From: Haematobia irritans
Lineage: Eukaryota; Arthropoda; Insecta; Diptera; Muscidae
DNA length: 64,000 nt
Assembly: GCF_050003625.1 (NCBI RefSeq)
Contig: NC_134397.1
Location: forward strand, 225,246,537 to 225,310,536
Direction of reading: 5' to 3'
Made by a program: the position numbers and the translations under genes. Under the pieces are notes generated by a model, which did no database searches, was not told where the DNA came from, and saw only the letters and a list, made by a program, of their open reading frames with translations. Shown here piece by piece: positions 42,460 through 53,805 of the stretch; the first letter of the stretch is position 1, and every line of letters begins with the position of its first letter.

Positions 42460-44715
42460 AAAAATGTTGACAAAATTTTCTATAGAAATAAAATTTCGAC
42501 AAAATTTTCTATATAAATAAAATTTTAACAAAATTTTCTATAGAAATAAAATTTCGACAAAATTTTCTATAGAAATAAAATTTTGCAAAATTTTCCATAG
42601 AAATAAAATTTTGCAAAATTTTCCATAGAAATAAAATTTTGCAAAATTTTTTATAGAAATAACATTTTGACAAACTCTTCTATAGAAATAAAATTTTCTA
42701 TAAAATACATTTTTGACAAAATTTTGTATAGAAAAAAATCTATAGAAATAAAATTGTCACTAAATTTTCCATAGAAATAAAATTTTGACAAAATTCTCTA
42801 TAGTAATAAAATTTTAACAAAATTTTGTATGGAAATAAAATTCTGACAAAATTTTCTATAGAAATAAAATTTCGACAAAATTTTCTATAGAAATAAAATT
42901 TTAACAAAATTTTCTATAGAAATAAAATTTCGACAAAATTTTCTATAGAAATAAAATTTTCCAAAATTTTCCATAGAAATAAAATTTTGCAAAATTTTCT
43001 ATAGAAATAACATTTTGCCAAACTCTTCTATAGAAATAAAATTTCTATACAAATACATTTTTGACAAAATTTTGTATAGAAAAAAATCTATAGAAACAAA
43101 TTTCTCACTAAATTTTCTATAGAAACAAAATTTTGACAAAATAGAAATAAAATTTTAACAAAAATCCCTATAGAAATAAATATTTTACAAAATTTTGTAT
43201 GGAAATAAAATTTTGCCAAAATTCTCTATAGAAATAAAATTTTAACAAAATTTTCTATAGAAATAAAATTTTGATCAAATCTTCTATAGAAATTAAATTT
43301 AGACAAAATTTTTTATAGAAATAAAATGTTGACAAAAATTTCTACAGAAATAAAATTAAGACAAAAATTTTTTACAGAAATAAAATTTTGACAAAATTTT
43401 CTATAGAAATAAAATGTTAACAAAATTTTCTATAGAAATAAAATTTTGACAAAACTTTCGATAGAGATACATTTTTGACAACATCTTCTGTAGATTATAA
43501 ATTTGACAATATTTTGCACAGAAATACAATTTTGACAACATTTTCCATAGAAATAAAATTTTGCCAAATTTTCTATAGAAATAAAATTTTGGCAAACTCT
43601 TCTATAGAAATAAAATTTTCTATACAAATACATTTTTGACAAAATTTTGTATAGAAAACAATCTATAGAAACAAAATTGTTACAAAATTTTCTATAGAAA
43701 AAAAATTTTGACAAAATTCTCTATAGAAATACAATTTTAACAAAAATCCCTACAGGAATAAAATTTTGACAAAAATGCCTATAGAAATAAAATGTTGACA
43801 AAATATTATATGGAAATAAAATTTTGACAAAATTTTCTATAGAAATAAAATTTTGATTAAGTCTTCTATAGAAATAAAATGTTGACAAAATTTCTATAGA
43901 AATAAAATTTTGACAAAATTTTCTATAGAAATAAAATGTTGACAAAATTTTCTACAGTAATAAAATTTTGACAAAATTTCCTATAGAAATAAAATGTTAA
44001 CAAATTTTCTATAGAAATAAAATTTTGACAAAACTTTCTATAGAGATAAATTTTTGACAAAACTTTCTATAGAGATAAATATTTGACAACATCTTCTGTA
44101 GATTATAATGTTGACAAAATTTTCTATAGAAATTGACAAAACTTTCGATAGAGATACATTTTTGACAACATCTTCTGTAGATTATAATTTTGACAATATT
44201 TTGCCCAGAAATAAAATTTTGACAAAATTTTCTATAGAAATAAAATTTTTACAAAATTTTCAATAGAAATAAAATTTTGACAAAATTTTCCATAGAAATA
44301 CAATTTTGCCAAATTTTCTATAGAAATAAAATTTTGATAAAGTCTAATATAGAAATAAAATTTTGACAAAATTTCTATAGAAGTAAAATTTTAACAAAAT
44401 TTTCTATAGAAATAAAATTTTGAGAAAATATTCATAGAAATAACATTTTGACAAAATTTTCTATAGAAATAAAATTTTTACAAAATTTTCAATAGAAATA
44501 AAATTTTGACAAAATTTTCCATAGAAATACAATTTTGCCAAATTTTCTATAGAAATAAAATTTTGATAAAGTCTAATATAGAAATAAAATTTTGACAAAA
44601 TTTCTATAGAAGTAAAATTTTAACAAAATTTTCTATAGAAATAAAATTTTGAGAAAATATTCATAGAAACCAAATTTTGTCAAAATTTTATTTCTATTTT
44701 CTATAGAAATAACAT
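42460..44715 (+). repeat. Large TATAGAAA minisatellite array with nested higher-order repeats
   Basis: About 75 units of TTTTCTATAGAAATAAAATT plus TTGACAAAA. Variant units mark larger repeats: ATTTTGTATAGAAA at 42721, 43069 and 43644 (spacings 348 and 575), and a 229-bp block repeated almost exactly at about 44241 and 44470. No header or footer edge is seen, unlike the array at 32415. Confidence 0.92.
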
Positions 44716-44898
44716 GTTGTCCCAATTTCTTTGAATATTTTAATTTTTGTGCGTGTATAAATAAAGTCATTAAAACATTTAAAATTCATTTACATAAAAT
44801 TCATTTGCATATTTATAATAGTATAAGAATCATTCGAAGAAAAAAAAAATTAAACAAACCTAAAAAATTTAAACAAAATCATCACACAAATATTTTGT

Positions 44899-47060
44899 TA
44901 TACCTTCCACCATAGGATGGGGGTATATTAACTTTGTCATTCCGTTTGTAACACATCGAAATATTGCTCTAAGACCCCATAAAGTATATATATTCTGGGT
45001 CGTGGTGAAATTCTGAGTCGATCTGAGCATGTCCGTCTGTCCGTCCGTCCGTATGTTGAAATCACGCTAACTTCCAAACGAAACAAGCTATCGACTTGAA
45101 ACTTGGCACAAATAGTTGTTATTGATGTAGGTCGGATGGTATTGCAAATGAGCCATATCAATCCACTTTTACGTATAGCCTCCATATAAACGGACACCCA
45201 AATTTGGCGTGCAGACCCTCTAAGAGAAGCAAATTTCATCCGATCCGGCTGAAATTTGATACATGGTATTAGTATATGGTCTCTAATGACCATACAAAAA
45301 TTGGTCCACATCGATCCATAATTATATATAGCCCCCATATAAACCGATCCCCCAATTTGGTTTTCGGAGCCTCTAAGAGAAGCAAATTTCTTCCGATCCG
45401 GCTGAAATTTGGTACATGGTGTTAGTATATGGTCTCTAATGGCCACGCAAAAATTGGTCCACATCGGTGCATAATTGTATATAGCCCCCATATAAACCGA
45501 TTACCAGATTTGAACTCCGGAGCCTCTTGGAAGACCAAAATTCATTTTAATCAGTTTATATTTGGTACGTGGTGTTAATATATGGCCTCAAATACCCATG
45601 CAAAAATTGGTCGAAATCGGTCCATAATTATATATAGCCCCCATATAAACCGATCCCCAAATTTGACCTCTGGAGCCCCTTGGAAGAGCAAAATTCGTAC
45701 GATTTTGTTGAAATTTGGTACGTAATGTTAGTATATGGTGTACAACAACCATGCAGGAATTGGTTCATATCAGTCCCTAATTATATATAACCCCCAATAT
45801 AAACCGATCCCCAGATTTGACCTTCGGTGCCTTTTGGAGAAGCAAAATTCATCCGATCTGGTTGAAATTTGGTACTTGGTATGATATTTAACAACCATGC
45901 CAAAAGTGGTCCATATCAGTCCCGATCCCGAGATTTGGTTTTGGAGCCTCTTGGAGGAGCAAATTTCATCCGACCGAGTCAGTTGAAATTTGGTACATTG
46001 TGCTAGTATATGACCGTTAATAACCATGCCTAACTAGGTCCATATCGATCTATAGTTATATATAGCCCTCAGATAAATCGATCCCCAATCATACAAAAAT
46101 TAGTCCATATCAAGTTCATAATTGTATATAGCCCCCATATAAGCGACCCCATATTTCCATTCTGGCTCCCTACGTACCATTCAAAAGTCCATATCGATTC
46201 GTAATTATTTGTAGATTTACCTATTTTTTGTCTAATATATACCACGTATGAAGTAACTCACAAGTTAGAAAACGATTTAAGATTCCACAACCCACACTGA
46301 AAAAAATATTGTCGTGAGGTCAAAGATTTCATGTCTTTAAAATACGAATACAAATTTTGCTTAGCATAGAAGACGCATTTCTCTAAAATAAAGTTATTTT
46401 CCTTGTCCAAAAGTCGATAAACTTTTCAATGAAGTCGTATTGTCCTTATAATTAAGTGATTTGACATAAAAATGGGTATCTTAACATGAAAGAAAAAAAT
46501 TATAGGCTAAGGTCAACTTGACTTTAATAATTGAGAAAAATTCTTTAAATTTAATGAAATTGTCTTTAAAATTGTTGTCTTTTTTCATCTTGACTACAAA
46601 GCAAAAAATCGTTCAAATATAGGACATGTCTTTCAACACTTTATTTTAAAGAAGTTTTTTACTTCAAACATAGCATAATTTCTACTGGAAGTCGAGTCTT
46701 AATTTGGAAAATAAAGTTGCCGTTAACTCGTTTTTAAAGGTCTTTGATAGCATATGAAGAAAAAAAGCTGAGAAAGCGAAAAATTAAAATTTGCTTTCTA
46801 GAAGCAAGTACACAAAACCTAAATTTAAAAGAGAATTGTGTCTTAAAAGTATCCTTACTTGTATTCTCCGCTTCTTTGGCTCGGAATCAATACTAATTTT
46901 TTTAAAGTAAAGACAAAATCATTGGAACCGAGTATGCTTTTTTTTCAGTGCAAGTAATTCGATTGTGGATGACAGTTTTCCGTAGAAGTTTTTACGCTAT
47001 CCATGGTGGAGGATACATAAGATTCGGCCTGGCCGAACTTTCGGCCATATATACTTGTTT
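44899..47060 (-). mobile_element. E-family interspersed element (E3) interrupted by a family A element
   Basis: Left end TATACCTTCCACCATAGGAT, a GTCC/GTCT run (45032-45054) and units through 46150; 46151-46294 and 46951-47060 carry the terminal side with TGGTGGAGGATACATAAGAT, a TTCGGCCTGGCCGAA hairpin and ATATACTTG. The longest frame (44937-45491, 184 codons) is repeat-derived. A1 (46295-46950) splits the sequence CACAACCCAAGTAATTCG that is continuous in E5 at about 1678-1695. Confidence 0.87.
46295..46950 (+). mobile_element. Family A TIR element (A1, 656 bp) inside E3
   Basis: Starts CACTGAAAAAAATATTGTCG and ends TATGCTTTTTTTTCAGTG. Comparison with the uninterrupted site in E5 shows a 2-bp duplication (CA) at the insertion. 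Interior: ATGAAATTGTCTTTAAAATT and CTTGACTACAAAGCAAAAAA. No coding capacity; Tc1/mariner-type MITE by termini and target size (inference). Confidence 0.9.
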
Positions 47061-47169
47061 TTTTTTTTTAATTTGGGAGATTTGAGGTAACATTTTCTTC
47101 AAATGTTGATAGATTACTTTTTCCACGAGTGGAAACCGTGCATGCAACCCATACAATAAAGCAGTTCTA

Positions 47170-47839
47170 CACTGAAAAAAAATTGTCGTGAGGTCAAAGA
47201 TTTCATGTCTTTAAAATAGGAATGCAAATTTTATTTAGCATAGAAGACGCATTTCTCTAATATAAAGTTTTTTTCCTTATCCAAAAGTCGATAAACTTTT
47301 CGATGAAGTCGTAATGTTCTTATAATTAAGTGATTTCACTTAAAAATGTGTATCATAACATGAAAGTAAAAATGTTTGGGCTAAGGTGAACTTGACTTTA
47401 ATAATTCACAAAAATTCTTTAAATTTAATGAAATTATCTTTAAATTTGTTGTGTTTTTGCATTTTGACTACAAAGCAAAAATTGTTCAAATATAGGACAT
47501 GTTTTTCAGCACTTTATTTTAAAGACGTTTTTTACTTGATACATAGCATAATTTCTATAATTTATAATTTCTACTGGAAGTCGAGTCTTAATTTAGAAAA
47601 TAAAGTTGTTGTTAACTCGTTTTTAAAGGACTTTGATAGCATATGAAGAAAAAAAGGCTGAAAAAACGAAAAATTAAAATTTGCTTCGTAGAAGCAAGTA
47701 CACAAAACCCACATTTAAAAGAGAATTGTGTCTTAAAAGTATCCTTACTTGTATTCTCCACTTCTTTGGCTCAGAATCAATAACAACATTTTTAAAGTAA
47801 ACACAAAATTTTTGGAACAAGACATGCTTTTTTTTAGTG
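47170..47839 (+). mobile_element. Family A TIR element (A2, 670 bp) with TA target duplication
   Basis: Starts CACTGAAAAAAAATTGTCGT and ends GACATGCTTTTTTTTAGTG, flanked by TA (47168-47169, 47840-47841). Its sequence parallels A1 closely, with an ATTTCTATAATTTATAATTT duplication near 47555. Lies just downstream of E3 and of a CACGAGTGGAAACCG minisatellite-element edge (47124-47138). Confidence 0.9.
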
Positions 47840-47841
47840 TA

Positions 47842-48376
47842 TATATAGATCACATAGTTAGGCCCATGGGTATCGCACACGTTATTCTTTTGTTGCAGTT
47901 TTTTTGAAGTCTTGCGAAAAATCCAAACCTTTACTTGGAATAAAGAAAATTTTATTGGGCTGATGCAAATTTCTTAAGAAATTTTAAAAATAAACTAAAA
48001 CAATAAACATAAGTTAATTTTAGCATCAGTTTAGCAACTGTCATTTTCTGTGTACCCTCAAATAAATATGAATTTTATCCTCATAGACCACCGATTGTCT
48101 TCAATTTGAGCACATTAAAAGGTTTATACTATCAAAAATCGAATAAGTGACAATAATAATATAGTTGACAAAAACCCATCGTTTTTTGGAAAAAGTTTTT
48201 AAATTAACCACTTCAAGCAATCCTATTGTCAATTGAATACAAGCATATGTATGGGGTATAACAAAATAGAATATAGTCTCAATTCAATTTCCAAAGCAAA
48301 TGGATGTTTGGATTTCTTGACTGAAATAAAATGCAAAAAATTCTATCCACCAAAATATTGGCCAACAAAGTTAGGC
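47842..48376. other. AT-rich spacer, no gene recognised
   Basis: No element ends, tRNA or coding motif recognised between A2 and A3. Confidence 0.45.
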
Positions 48377-48957
48377 TACACTGAAAAAAAGCATGCTCGG
48401 TTCCAAAGATTTTGTCTTTACTTTAAAAATTCTGGTATTGATTCCGAGCCAAAGAAGCGGAGAATACAAATAAGGATACATTTAAGACACAATTTTCTTT
48501 TAAATTTGAGTTTTGTGTACTTGCTTCTAGGAAGCAAATTTTAATTCTTCGTTTTTTTCGCTTGTTTTCTTCATATGCTATCAAAGTCCTTTAAACACGA
48601 GTTAACGACAACTTTATTTTCCAAACGCAGACTTAACTTCCAGTAGAAATTATGCTATGTTTCAAGTAAAAACGTCTTTAAAATAAAGTGTTGAAAAACG
48701 TGTCCTATATTTGAACGATATTTTGCTTTGTACACCCTCAAAAAAAATCGCTTCTGTAACATATACCCCAAACACATTTTGCTTCAAGCATATATATTTT
48801 CAGGGTTTGTCCAACCAACATATTGTTTGTATTGTTTAAACATATTATGTTTCACCTTAGGCGTACACTGGTAGAAAAAAATTTTAATGAAATTTTCTTT
48901 GTGTATATATACTTTTAAGGCTCCAATTGGTTACTTTTACTTACAGCATACTCTCTA

Positions 48958-50232
48958 CGAGGGCGGTTCGGAAACTTCTTAGCGTATCAATGAAAGAGAA
49001 TAGATAGTTTTTCAAAAATATTTTTATTTTTCAATACAATCTCCTGAAACTTTAATACACTTAGTCCAACGCTTTTGTAGCAATAGTTCTCCTCAAGGTC
49101 TTCAAAATAGTGGTTTACAACTGTAATTGCATCTTCATTTGAGGTAAAACGCCAGCAAGGATTTGTTTTAGATTTTGGAACAAGTAAAAGTCACTGGGAG
49201 CTAAATCGGGAGAATAAGGTGGATGGTCAAGCAACTCGTATTTTAATTCGTTGATTTTAGCCATTGTTAAAATACTCTTGTGCGCTGGTGCGTTGTCTTG
49301 ATGAAAAATTATTTCTTTGTGTTGTAAGCCAGGACGTTTTTCTCGAATTTGTACATTTGATTGATCCAAAAGGTTGCAATAGTACTCTGAATTTATTGTT
49401 TTACCCGTTTACAGATAGTCCATCATTAAATTCCTTTGAAGTCCCAAAAAAGCATTGCCATAAACTTACCAGCTGATTGAATTGTTTTATCCCTCTTTGG
49501 GGCACTTCCTCCAGCTTCGGTCCATTGTTTGGATTGTTCTTTTGTCTCTGGAGTATAGTGGTGGATCCATGTCTCATCAACAGTTATGAAGCGACGCATA
49601 AAATCCATTTTATTTCACTTAAAACGATCCAAACAAGCTTGAGAAATGTTCATTCTTATCCGCTTTTGATCGACTGCTAACAAATGCGGCACTCATCTTG
49701 CAGAAAGCTTTTTCATCTGTAGTTCTTCATGCAAAATTAAATGGACTCGGTCATTTGAGATGCCCATGATATTAGCAATTTCACGCACTTTTATTCGATT
49801 CGTCGATCATTTAATACCATATCATGCACTTTGGCTACAATTTCTGTTGTTGTTGCTGTTTTTGGACGTCCACTACGTGGTTCATTTCAATGCTTGTACG
49901 ACCACGTTTAAATTCAGCAACCCAATTTTTTACTGTTGCATATGAAGGAGCACTTTCACCTAACACTTTCACCATATCATTATGAATTTCTTGTCCCGAT
50001 AAACCTGTTTTATGTAAATATTTAATGACAGCACGCATTTCTAATTTTTCCATTGTAAAAAAATTGCGGATGCGTCTTTTTTGAACACATGTTTCTATAT
50101 GAAAGAGTTGCCAGATCGAAACAAAATTTAACATAGGTTCATAACAGAGATGGAAGTTTCCAAAACACTTCACTTTTTTGTGTTTATACTGCGCTTTTTG
50201 TACTAGGGTAAAAAGTTTCCGAACTGCCCTCG
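48958..50232 (-). mobile_element. mariner element (1275 bp) with TA target duplication
   Basis: Ends CGAGGGCGGTTCGGAAACTT and inverse CGAGGGCAGTTCGGAAACTT match at 19 of 20 positions. TA flanks both sides (48956-48957, 50233-50234). Size and single gene fit mariner. Innermost of three nested elements, therefore the youngest insertion here. Confidence 0.95.
49024..50053 (-). pseudogene. mariner transposase pseudogene (DD34D)
   Basis: Start MEKLEMRAVIKYL at 50053; an N-terminal HTH with ESAPSYATVKNWVAEFKRG follows. The catalytic part has ITVDETWIHHYTPETKEQ (first D), HQDNAPAH (second D) and HPPYSPDLAPSDFYLF (third D); 34 residues separate the second D from the D of PSD, as in mariner. Frame breaks: the reading changes frame between about 49835 and 49608, near 49426-49369, and at 49140-49115 (LAG then a +1 shift). 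The stop TAA at 49026-49024 follows CIEK. Length 1030 nt is not a multiple of three, so it cannot be translated whole. Subfamily not assigned. Confidence 0.92.
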
Positions 50233-50785
50233 TATGTCTCTCTTTCTAAACACATATATATTTATAGGCTATTTCTAAATTAACATATATGTTTGCATCC
50301 AAACATATTATATCTACAAACATTTTATGTCCCAAACATAATATGTTCTAACATATTAACATACATGTCCCAAACATGGTATGCCAGTTTATGAACATTG
50401 TGTGCTTGTACTTAAAAATATTGTGTTAAAAAATTTGAGTTCCAAACATATAATTTTTACAGCCAAACATATTTTCGTCCGTGTAGTCAAGATGCAAAAA
50501 GAAAACTAATTTGAAGACAATTTCATTAATTTTAAAGAATTTTTCTGAATTATTAAAGTCAAGTTGACCTTAGCCCAAAAATAATTTCTTTCATATTATG
50601 ATACCCATTTTTAAGTCAATTCACTTTATTATAAGGACAATACGACTTCATTGAAAAGTTTATCGACCTTTGGACAAAGAAAAAAAATTAATTTGAGAGA
50701 AATGCGTCTTCTATGCCAAGCAAAATTTGCATTCGTATTTTAAAGACATGAAATCTATCACCTCACGACAATATTTTTTTCAGTG

Positions 50786-51468
50786 CAAGACCAAATTCAT
50801 AATGGAGATTATCATGTTTCAGTAAAATGCTCCCCAAAATGAAAATACTGCCTTCAATTTAAACATTTTTGGTTTACTTTAGATACATTAACTAAAAACA
50901 GTGAAAGCAGTTATAAACAAATGAAGCATATTATTTTACAAAGTTCGAATTTCACAAAAAGTAGTTCAGAAATTAGAATTTTAGAATTTTTAAATTTTAC
51001 TAAAAATCTTGAATATATTAAATCTCTACGCGCGATATTTGGGTATAAAAATGTTTTAAGCACTTTTGCTTTCCACTTGCATTGGCATTTGTGCAAAAAT
51101 CCCGATTTTGTGAGATCGTAAATAAAAATTTGATTTAAATATATTGTAAAGGGTAATGCTATTTATTATCATTTGATTATTTTTATAGCGTTACATATAC
51201 CCAATGTAGTTAGTACACATACACACACGAATGATTTTATTGGACCACATAAACGCACACATTTTACACACGTACGGACAAACATATAAATATATTTCAA
51301 TTTCACCAAGCCACATACATTTAAAGTTAAAGGACAGGGGAAATGTTTTGTTGGTAGAAGTACTAAAAGGTTGAAGATGCTAAAAGGTTGGATGTGGGCT
51401 AAAGTTATACATAAAGCCCAAACTGTTTTATCGATGCTACCAACGGCTTTATAAATACATTGTTGAAC
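50786..51468. other. AT-rich spacer, no gene recognised
   Basis: No element ends or coding content recognised. Short ACACATACACACACG tract at 51213-51227. Confidence 0.45.
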
Positions 51469-51473
51469 CGACG

Positions 51474-52606
51474 CACATTGGGGTTTTTGATACCAAAAAT
51501 GGGAATTAATTGAAAAATGAAATTTAGGAGAACCGAAAAAATTTTTATAGTCGGTAAAAGTACACAAAATTCCACATCACTAGCGCAAAAATTGTGTCTT
51601 TGACAAGTACCGTTGTGTCACTATATATGTTTGAAGTTGGAGTTATTTTACGTTTTCCTTGCGTGCGATATAAATGTAAATTATTGGTGTTTTAAAAATT
51701 AGTTTTGAGTGTTTTCTAAAGCGATAATTAAAAAAATAATAATGGAACCTTCATCCTCAGGTTAATAAGATTATTTTTGTGTTTTTTATTTTTATATTTG
51801 ACTTGTGTTATTATATGAAATTTAGTTTCGCTCGTAAGTCTTTAAATTAGAGGATTTCGAGAAATATGTCGACAAATAGTTGTGAATAAAGCCAAATTAA
51901 GTAAAAAAGTTTATTTTTTCTAAAACAATAAACTCTTTTGAAAGCATAGATGAAAAATTTGTCTGCACTTTTTTGCACATTTTGAAATTAAATGGAAATA
52001 CGTTTTTCAACCCCTGGTACTATATGTCCCCAACTGTTCACAAATATTTATTACTTGGAGCAGAAATAATTAACCACGCTTTACTTCCAATTGGACAGTT
52101 GTCGGAAGAAGCGCAAGAAGCTAGAAACAAAGATTTTAAAAATTTTAGAGAGCATTTATTGCGAAAATGTTCTATGGAAAAGTCAAATGAAGAGATATTT
52201 AAAAGACTGTTAATTAACATACTTCGGATCCAGTTATATCAGAAATGAGAAATTAAAAGAGAAGAAACCTCACAATTTGCCTATGGAAGCAATTCAAATG
52301 TTGATATTTGAGTCAAAACTTGATGGTGATCAAAATGCCAGTGTTGATGATAATGATCCATATAGTAATTTTACTGACGATGATGATAATAATTGTTAAG
52401 AATCAGATCAAAAAGGAGATATTCATTCTCTTTTTTTTTTGTTGCAAATTAACTAATGGAAAACAAATAAAATGTGGACTAAAAAATATTTAAAATTTGA
52501 TTGGTTTTATGTCTTTTAGTGAATTTGGCCGAAAAAAGTTAAAACTATAAACAGGGAAAGCTACTTCGAATTAATTCCCACTTTTGACATCAAAAACCCC
52601 ACTGTG
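51474..52606 (+). mobile_element. Transib-like DNA transposon, internally deleted (1133 bp)
   Basis: Left end CACATTGGGGTTTTTGATAC and inverse right end CACAGTGGGGTTTTTGATGT match at 34 of 38 positions through GGGAATTAATT. CGACG flanks both sides (51469-51473, 52607-52611). Transib elements are known for 5-bp GC-rich target duplications (CGNCG-like), CAC-starting TIRs of this length and a RAG1-related transposase; all three signs are here. The retained coding part is only the transposase C-terminus. Confidence 0.82.
51922..52399 (+). pseudogene. Transib/RAG1-like transposase C-terminal fragment
   Basis: An open reading from about 51922 passes through NPWYYMSPTVHKYLLLGAEI, LLPIGQLSEEAQEARNKDFK and FREHLLRKCS. 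In Transib and RAG1-like transposases the SEEAQEARNK-type segment lies around the third catalytic acidic residue. A frameshift near 52215 is needed to continue through SDPVISEMRN, then a stop. A further acidic DDNDPYSNFTDDDDNNC-like tail runs to TAA at 52397-52399. The N-terminal two thirds are missing; an isolated ATGGAACCTTCATCCTCAG (51742) ahead of GTTAAT could be a remnant first exon. Cannot encode active enzyme. Confidence 0.75.
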
Positions 52607-52639
52607 CGACGTCCGTACTATTTTACTTGAATGTTATAC

Positions 52640-53440
52640 ACTGTTGTCTAAAAATTATTAACAATTTAGAACAAGAGAGCAAAGCTGGCATGATAAATAG
52701 CATTCTTGAAATTGTACTGAATCAGCTTCGAAAAAGTACTTTTTTGAACCAAATGGTATTTTTTTCATTTTTGTAAACGTCATTTTCTTTTTGCTTATGA
52801 AAAAGATACGCCAGGATAAAATGGTTAGCATGCCCTCTTGTCATACGGATTGTCATGATTTGATTGTGGTACTTCTTGAAAAAATGATGTAATTCATAAA
52901 TTGCTCAAGTCTGCCAAAGTGCTCTCGAGTATAATTTTCCTACTGTACCAAAATTTTTGCAATACCAAAAATCATGAAGGAAGGTACCATAGTCTTATCG
53001 ATATCTTGAAAACGATAATTAAAGGGAATTATTGCCATTTTAAAAACATAGTCCATTTCGTTCTTTTCGTCTTTAATAAGACACATTTTGAAGTTTCATA
53101 GTAAAAATTTAATATTTCAGTATGTAATGTCGAGCATCTTTTCGGAATCTTCCGAGGATTTTTTGAATATATGAAAACATATATCTAACACAAAACTTTT
53201 TGGTGCAAGATGGGCATGCTAACCTTAGCTCTACGTTGACCAACTAAATAAAGTTATGTTTATGCCAAATAAAGTTTCTTTTCATCGGCTCGTGGACGCC
53301 CAAAACTATGCTATATAAATATAACTGTTTGACTGTTTGCGTTGATGGCTATAGCGATAATTGTCTGTAGATGACAATGACGTACGTAGCTCAGTGGATA
53401 GTGCGTTGCCTTCAGAGATGGTCTGCCGTAAACTGTAAGG
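52640..53440 (-). mobile_element. Diverged family C relic (inverted relative to 61419-62331)
   Basis: CGTCTTTAATAAGACACATT (53069-53088), TTTTCGGAATCTTCCGA (53135-53151), CTATGCTATATAAATATAAC (53307-53326) and TACGTAGCTCAGTGGATAGT (53383-53402) correspond, in reverse order and strand, to 62105-62125, 62039-62057, 61845-61862 and 61785-61806. A separate SINE-like head (AAATGGTTAGCATGCCC, 52819-52835) lies to the left. Terminal repeats were not found. Confidence 0.65.
53383..53440 (+). promoter_or_regulatory. tRNA-like head, family C relic
   Basis: TACGTAGCTCAGTGGATAGT is a strong A-box/D-arm match to a tRNA. The B-box side is lost. It is homologous to the minus-strand head at 61735-61806. Unlikely to be a functional tRNA gene. 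Confidence 0.6.
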
Positions 53441-53595
53441 TATTTGACATACATTTACGACGTATGTTATCATATGTCAAAAAAGTCGTAAACCTCCGTA
53501 AAATACATAGTTTTTGACAATATTGAAATTGGTATAGTATACGGATTTTAGAACCATTTATTTTCTTATATTATATTCTTTTTTTTGTAAGCCTG

Positions 53596-53805
53596 CCACG
53601 GTTGCCACAGTTGGTAGAATTCCTCCAAAAATTTACTATTTGGTAGATTGGTAGAATTCTTGATTTTTTGGTAGATTTTGACAAATAGTCCTCTCTAGCT
53701 AGGAGGTACTTCACAAATTTTCTATAAAAACTAAAATCTTGACAAAATTTTTTAAAAAATAAAATTTTGACAAGATTTTCTATAGAAATAAAATTTTGGC
53801 AACAC
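53596..53805 (+). repeat. TATAGAAA minisatellite element, left part
   Basis: Header CACGGTTGCCACAGTTGGTA and AGAATTCCTCCAAAAA, then four TATAGAAATAAAATTTTG-type units. It is interrupted by the K element at about 53806 and resumes at 55738. Confidence 0.85.

Larger units (their letters stand above)
48733..50483 (+). mobile_element. Family B TIR element (shortened) interrupted by a mariner
   Basis: Starts CACCCTCAAAAAAAATCGCT and ends ATATTTTCGTCCGTG, between TA dinucleotides (48731-48732, 50484-50485). It keeps the CCAAACATA-rich arms but lacks the tRNA-like middle module of the 967-bp copy; about 474 bp remain without the mariner. The interior is rearranged near 48860-48955. Confidence 0.88.
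48379..50785 (+). mobile_element. Family A TIR element (A3) interrupted by a B element
   Basis: Starts CACTGAAAAAAAGCATGCTC and ends ACAATATTTTTTTCAGTG; TA precedes it (48377-48378). Removing the B insert (48733-50483 and one TA) leaves about 654 bp, the family size. The insertion point GCTTTG-TA-GTC is continuous in A1 (as GACTACAAAGC), confirming a TA duplication. Confidence 0.92.

Noticed and set aside
42460..44715. CRISPR-like array of ~30-bp repeats
   Set aside because: There are no unique spacers; the whole unit repeats with graded variation, and the host is a fly. It is a minisatellite.
44937..45491. 184-codon open frame (and 170 codons at 57265-57777, 158 at 29835-30311)
   Set aside because: They lie wholly in E or F tandem units whose period is divisible by three; the peptide repeats every ~51 residues, frames break in sister copies, and no start or splice context exists.
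47674..48544. Similar open frames 47674-47880 (minus) and 48233-48544 (plus) with FVYLL.SKF endings
   Set aside because: Both are translations of the same family A MITE end in opposite orientation; similarity reflects repeat copies, not a gene family.
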